This document shows positions 11,807 to 14,955 of a DNA stretch of 14,955 bases, in pieces; the first letter of the stretch is position 1, and every line of letters starts with the position of its first letter. Location of the stretch: positions 1 to 14,955 of the forward strand of contig CAMLCX010000059.1 of NCBI GenBank assembly GCA_946478635.1. The letters run 5' to 3'. Position numbers and translations under genes: made by a program. Origin of the DNA: an uncultured Pseudomonadota bacterium. GTDB lineage: Bacteria > Desulfobacterota_B > Binatia > UBA9968. The notes beneath the pieces were generated by a model. The model saw only the letters and a list, made by a program, of their open reading frames with translations. It was not told the origin of the DNA and did not search any database.

Positions 11807-12208
11807 GCCACGCGAATTTCTCGCTGCCCGATCGAAGGTGGCTCTCTACGGCATCCCGCTGGTTATTTTCTCGGCGTCGTCCTCCTTTGTGTTGTCCATG
11901 GCGCTCATGTTCATGATCGTGCCCATATGTCGGGACTGCATTGAAACCTTGCCGCGGCTCGAACTTGCTTGTTTCGCCTGCTATAAAGGATCATCTCTTT
12001 ACATTCCTGGCTCCAGGTCAGCGAGCAGCCGCGAATCCTTCGGCCGGCATCGGAGTTCGTTCTGTCAGCACATTCTACCGAACAAGAAACCAATTACCCG
12101 CTCAAGAGCGAAAATGTCGAAAGAAAACCGGATGAGCGCTTTTGGTACCCGCTTTCTCTCGTAGTTCGGCTGCGCGCCTTTGACTCGCTGCGCTATCGCG
12201 AATATCGG
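11807..12208 (+). other. 400-bp gap with a coding-like hydrophobic frame and untranslated MFS upstream region
   Basis: No recognised gene lies here. From a GTG at 11838 a frame stays open to the TAG at 12162-12164 (108 codons). Its first 45-50 codons end mostly in G or C, like the neighbouring genes, and encode a hydrophobic segment, ALYGIPLVIFSA followed by SFVLSMALMFMIVPI, then a Cys-containing stretch. The remainder has composition unlike real genes. This could be a small membrane protein, a gene remnant or chance. TATAAA (11982-11987) might be a -10 box, but no good -35 was seen. The MFS frame is open from 11987 onward, so the right part of this gap may be coding in that frame. Confidence 0.3.
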
Positions 12209-13387
12209 TTGCTCTGGTACGGGCAGGTCTTCGCATCCCTGGGCACCTGGATGGACCAGGTCACGCGCGGCTGGCTCATCTACGAGCTCACCGATTCGGC
12301 CTTGCAGCTGGGTCTCGTGCGCGGCATTCAAGCGATACCTTTTTTATTGCTCTCGCCGATCGCCGGCAGCACGGCGGACCGCTACTCGCGCAAGTTTCAG
12401 GTTGTCGGCGCGCAAGTTGCCAGCGGGCTTTTGTTCGGCATCACGGCGTTGCTTATTTTTACCCGGCTTATTCGACCGTGGCATGTCTACGTGACCGCGT
12501 TTTTGATGGCCTGCGTGCAAGTGTTCCTGCAGCCGTCTCGAGCGGCGATGATTTCCGATACCGTGCCGGTCAAGTCCCTCACCAACGCCATCGGCCTGAA
12601 CGCCGTCATTTTCAACATGGCGCGGAGCACGGGCCCGGCGCTCGCGGGATTGCTGATAACGCTCTTTGGCACGGGAACTTCGTACACGGTCCAGGCGCTG
12701 TTTTTCTTTCTCGCGACCGTGTGGACGATGCAGATGAACTCTGCCCGCGGTTCGTTGTCTCCTGTCCATGGCGGCGCACAGCCGGAATCGTTCGTGCAAA
12801 GCATCCTCGAAGGATGGAAATTCAGCTGGCGCAATGAAGTCGTCCGCGTCGGTATCCTGGTCGTCATGATTGCCGCGCTGTTCATCATTCCGTTTTCGAC
12901 GCTTTTGCCGGTGTTCGCGCGCGATATCCTGGCCGTCGGCGCGCAGGGGCAGGGCTTTTTACTGACCTCCATGGGTGTCGGCGCGCTCGCCAGCTCTCTA
13001 ATGATCGCCACTCTGGGCGATCGGCTGCCGCGCGGCCTGCTGATGCTCGGCGGGGTGGCGCTCTATGGCGTGCTCGTCATCATTTTTTCGGCATCGCCGT
13101 GGTTTCCGCTCTCGATGCTGCTGATGGCGGCCATCGGACTCTGCCATGTGAGCTCCCATGCCCTGGTGCAAACCGTTTTGCAGACTTACTCGCCGCCCGA
13201 GTTTCGCGGCCGCACCATGGCGATCTTTCACATGACGCAGGTTCTGCTGCTGCTGGGCGGCATGCTTGCGGGCGCGTTGTCCGCTCTCTTCGGCGCGCCG
13301 TGGGCGATTGCAGTTATGAGCGCCGTCGGCACGCTGTGCATGGTTTGGCTTTACCTCGCAGCGCCGGGCGCCCGCGAGATTCGCTGA
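12209..13387 (+). CDS. Major facilitator superfamily exporter (MFS_3/EntS-like)
   Basis: At least 392 residues of an inner-membrane proton-driven transporter. Many hydrophobic segments are visible, for example around 38-54, 66-85, 92-108, 143-175, 213-235, 250-268, 276-295, 300-318, 340-362 and 365-385. The MFS motif A variant GSTADRYSRK lies at 53-62 in the loop after the second helix of this model. GQVFASLGTWMDQVTRGWL is typical of drug or siderophore exporters of the MFS_3 group. The substrate is unknown. TTG at 12209 is the first standard start codon in the frame, but the reading frame is open from 11987. The residues just before the TTG (LRAFDSLRYREYR) look like the conserved family N-terminus, so the true start is probably upstream at a nonstandard codon: CTG 12170, or CTG 12062 preceded by GGAG. 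A 5' mutation is the alternative. Confidence 0.85.
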   Translation: MLWYGQVFASLGTWMDQVTRGWLIYELTDSALQLGLVRGIQAIPFLLLSPIAGSTADRYSRKFQVVGAQVASGLLFGITALLIFTRLIRPWHVYVTAFLMACVQVFLQPSRAAMISDTVPVKSLTNAIGLNAVIFNMARSTGPALAGLLITLFGTGTSYTVQALFFFLATVWTMQMNSARGSLSPVHGGAQPESFVQSILEGWKFSWRNEVVRVGILVVMIAALFIIPFSTLLPVFARDILAVGAQGQGFLLTSMGVGALASSLMIATLGDRLPRGLLMLGGVALYGVLVIIFSASPWFPLSMLLMAAIGLCHVSSHALVQTVLQTYSPPEFRGRTMAIFHMTQVLLLLGGMLAGALSALFGAPWAIAVMSAVGTLCMVWLYLAAPGAREIR

Positions 13388-13399
13388 GAAGCAGTACGA

Positions 13400-13439
13400 T
13401 GGAGTAATGGAGTGTTGGAGTTCTGGAGTGCTGGGGAAG
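13400..13439. repeat. Degenerate 8-bp tandem array (TGGAGTNN)
   Basis: Four octamers, TGGAGTAA, TGGAGTGT, TGGAGTTC and TGGAGTGC, run head to tail from 13400 to 13431, followed by a decayed fifth unit TGGGGAAG. The six-base core is invariant in the first four units while the last two bases differ each time. The array lies 12 bp after the MFS stop codon. Confidence 0.8.
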
Positions 13440-13445
13440 AACTGG

Positions 13446-13481
13446 CAGGGGATGTCTGGCGCAATGGCGGCGGCGCTAGTC
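13446..13481. repeat. Dispersed intergenic element, copy 2
   Basis: CAGGGG, ATGT, TGGC and ATGGCGGCGGCGCTAGTC occur in the same order as in the purS-purQ gap (6851-6896). The copy is about 10 bp shorter there between blocks, and the 12-mer GCGGCGCTAGTC is exact. The shared order argues for common origin, but confidence is limited by length. Confidence 0.35.
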
Positions 13482-13497
13482 TGACCTAAAGAATCGT

Positions 13498-13527
13498 TTG
13501 ACAATTCGACGGCGCGAGACCGAGAAT
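13498..13527 (+). promoter_or_regulatory. Candidate sigma70 promoter for the binding-protein gene
   Basis: A perfect -35 box TTGACA (13498-13503) is followed after 18 bp by GAGAAT (13522-13527), which matches four of six -10 positions. It lies about 50 bp upstream of the binding-protein start at 13580 and points toward it. This suggests the gene is transcribed on its own rather than from the MFS gene. Confidence 0.45.
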
Positions 13528-13579
13528 GCGCGCGCGGCGAAAACATTTGTTTGAAACCGCGTAGGGAGGGATTCGCCTT

Positions 13580-14587
13580 ATGTTCAACCAACGAAGGGTT
13601 TGCCGATGGTTCGTCGCGGTATTCGTCAGTCTTGCCTTGCTTCACGCTACGCTCGGCTTGGCCGCCACGCCACTTCAGAAAGTTGTTTTCGTCTTCGCCG
13701 GCTTTAACGAGCGCACCGGCTATGTCTTCGTCGCCAAAGACATGCATTTTTTCGAGGAGCTGGGGCTGGACGTGCAGATCGTGCAGGTGCGAAATGGGCA
13801 GGTGGCCGTTTCCGCCCTGGCGGCCAACGAAGCGCAGTTCTATTCCGTGTCCGCAACGGGCGCAAGCCTCGGCGCCATGGCGGCCGGGCTCGATCTCGCC
13901 TTCATCGCGGGCATCGTCAACAAATTGGACGGAGATTTCGTCGTGTCGCCGAAGATCGTCGCGCCGGCTGATCTCAAAGGAAAGTTTCTTGGCGTTCAAA
14001 GCATCGGCGGCGGCGTGTGGACATTCACCATGCTCGCTCTCGATCACTGGGGGCTTGTGCCGGAGCGCGATAAAATCCAGTTCAGGATCGTCGGCGATCA
14101 GGCGGTGCTCACACAGGGCCTGATCTCCGGCACCGTCGACGCGGCCTATCTCGGTTATACTTTTAGTCGAGTGGCGCAGCGCTCGGGTTTTCGCGTCTTA
14201 CAGGATCTCGCCAAGGTCGACATTCCTTATCAGGGCGTCGGCATCGTCGCGCGCAAAAGTTTTATCGACCATTCGCCCGACATCGCCGAACGATTGCTCA
14301 GAGCGATCGCCAGATCGATCGCTTATTTCCAGGATCCGGTAAACAAGCAGAGCGTGGTCAACATTCTGATGAAATGGCTGCGCCTGCCGCAAACCGAAGA
14401 CGCCGTCGCCGGCTACGACGCCATGCGCGCGCTCTACAGCCGGAGAATTTTTCCCACGGTCGACGGCGTGCGCAATACCGTGCGGATTTTGAGCCGCATC
14501 GACCCGAAGTTCAGCAAACTCAAAGCCGAGGATCTCATCGACGAGCGCATCGTGCGGAAGCTCGAGCGCGACGGTGTTTTCAGATAG
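13580..14587 (+). CDS. ABC-type periplasmic substrate-binding protein (NMT1/SsuA-like), solitary
   Basis: The 335-residue protein has a signal peptide (RR near the N-terminus, hydrophobic core to about residue 27, cleavage near 28-29 before ATP). The mature part matches the NitT/TauT or NMT1-THI5-like type II binding proteins: FVFAGFNERTGYVFVAKDMHFFEELGLDV early, the segment with LAANEAQFYSVSATGAS, then DLKGKFLGVQSIGGG, and a C-terminal helical part. Such proteins capture nitrate, sulfonates, pyrimidine precursors or other small molecules for an ABC importer. The ligand here cannot be named. AGGGAGGG (13563-13570) is a strong ribosome binding site 9-10 nt from the ATG. No permease or ATPase gene follows within the remaining 368 bp, so it appears to be an orphan, at least locally. 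Confidence 0.9.
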   Translation: MFNQRRVCRWFVAVFVSLALLHATLGLAATPLQKVVFVFAGFNERTGYVFVAKDMHFFEELGLDVQIVQVRNGQVAVSALAANEAQFYSVSATGASLGAMAAGLDLAFIAGIVNKLDGDFVVSPKIVAPADLKGKFLGVQSIGGGVWTFTMLALDHWGLVPERDKIQFRIVGDQAVLTQGLISGTVDAAYLGYTFSRVAQRSGFRVLQDLAKVDIPYQGVGIVARKSFIDHSPDIAERLLRAIARSIAYFQDPVNKQSVVNILMKWLRLPQTEDAVAGYDAMRALYSRRIFPTVDGVRNTVRILSRIDPKFSKLKAEDLIDERIVRKLERDGVFR

Positions 14588-14616
14588 TGGAAACTTATTA
14601 CCTTGAATGCACTCAC

Positions 14617-14786
14617 CACGAAGTTCACGAAGGACACGAAGGGTTCGGATATTTGAAAATCAAAACTCTATTCCCCCTCGACGTATCACTCGCACGGCAA
14701 CGGCTGGGCGGTTGTCTCCATAGGCTGAACCCCAGATCTTTTGTGCTCTGTCGGTTAAATCGTCTCTACTTCGTGCGCTTCGTACT
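14617..14786. repeat. Element bounded by inverted CACGAAG arrays
   Basis: Three 9-bp units, CACGAAGTT, CACGAAGGA and CACGAAGGG, span 14617-14643. In the opposite orientation, CTTCGTGCG and CTTCGTACT lie at 14769-14786. The roughly 125 bp between them hold no convincing reading frame. The arrangement resembles a decayed nonautonomous repeat with inverted ends, starting 29 bp after the binding-protein stop. Confidence 0.6.
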
Positions 14787-14853
14787 GCTATAGTTGACCG
14801 CTTGCGTGGCTCGCGCAAATGGGTTTACCACGCCATGCTGCTGCGCCACCCGG

Positions 14854-14872
14854 GGGCGTATTGAATACGCCC
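14854..14872. repeat. Short near-perfect palindrome
   Basis: GGGCGTATTGAATACGCCC is self-complementary except at its central G and would form an 8-bp stem with a TGA loop. It resembles GTATT-containing intergenic palindromes repeated in many environmental genomes (recollection, not verified). It has no T-run, so it is not a typical intrinsic terminator. Confidence 0.6.
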
Positions 14873-14927
14873 GTATGGACGGATTTCCTCTTTTGATGGT
14901 TTTGCGTACTTTGCACTGCAATATCTC

Positions 14928-14954
14928 AAAATTTGCGCGACTTGCGCAAATTTT
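14928..14954. terminator. 11-bp perfect hairpin at the window end (terminator or operator)
   Basis: AAAATTTGCGC (14928-14938) and GCGCAAATTTT (14944-14954) are perfectly complementary around the loop GACTT. With A's before the stem and T's after it, the element could be a bidirectional intrinsic terminator. The 3' T-run is cut by the window edge, and the GC part of the stem is only 4 bp. An operator-type palindrome (TTGCGC-N5-GCGCAA) for a gene outside the window is equally possible. It lies 340 bp after the last gene stop. Confidence 0.4.
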
Positions 14955-14955
14955 T

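Noticed and set aside
13400..13439. CRISPR array
   Set aside because: Units are 8 bp with 2 variable bases. There are no 24-40-bp repeats with unique spacers and no cas genes.
12998..14047. 349-codon open frame on the minus strand across the MFS-binding protein gap
   Set aside because: It covers the ends of two well-supported plus-strand genes and their promoter region. The translation is low-complexity, rich in His, Arg and Glu.
14374..14793. 139-codon plus-strand frame over the end of the binding-protein gene and the repeat region
   Set aside because: It is out of frame with the binding-protein gene at its start, and its second half is made of the CACGAAG element, with no protein-family features.

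Overview
The window is mostly ordinary bacterial housekeeping DNA of moderately high GC, followed by a short accessory tail. The gene order rpsO–pnp–M16 protease–dut, then purB–purS–purQ–purL–purF, the small PurS/PurQ-dependent PurL, an Rv1155-like (F420-type) split-barrel oxidoreductase and a solitary NMT1-type binding protein together suggest a metagenomic deltaproteobacterial-type lineage (Desulfobacterota, Binatota or Tectomicrobia-like). That placement is inference; no rRNA gene is present to fix it.

Layout. Positions 4-606 (minus strand) carry a secreted DUF4124 plus retropepsin-like protein, divergent from the main block. Positions 807-5027 (plus) hold a translation, RNA-decay and nucleotide-hygiene cluster: ribosomal protein S15, polynucleotide phosphorylase, an M16 processing-type peptidase and dUTPase. 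A 250-bp gap (5028-5278) is packed with repeats: an 8-bp degenerate tandem array and a long imperfect inverted repeat. Positions 5279-11349 hold a purine block: adenylosuccinate lyase, the three FGAM synthetase subunits PurS, PurQ and PurL, and PurF, which makes the committed step. PurF and PurSQL act early in the pathway. PurB acts twice, in AICAR formation and in AMP formation. Positions 11384-14587 hold accessory genes: a PPOX/F420-type oxidoreductase, an MFS exporter whose start codon is problematic, and a periplasmic binding protein with no transporter partners in view. The last 370 bp contain no convincing gene but several repeats and palindromes.

I found no clear new multigene system. 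The most unusual material is intergenic. Three unrelated short tandem arrays, each with a fixed 6-7-nt core followed by two variable bases, lie just downstream of three different stop codons. There are also a long REP/MITE-like inverted repeat with a related third core copy, a GCGGCGCTAGTC-containing element present in two gaps, and two palindromes at the right end. The other points worth checking are the MFS gene with no ATG/GTG/TTG before its conserved N-terminal segment and the coding-like hydrophobic frame in the gap before it.
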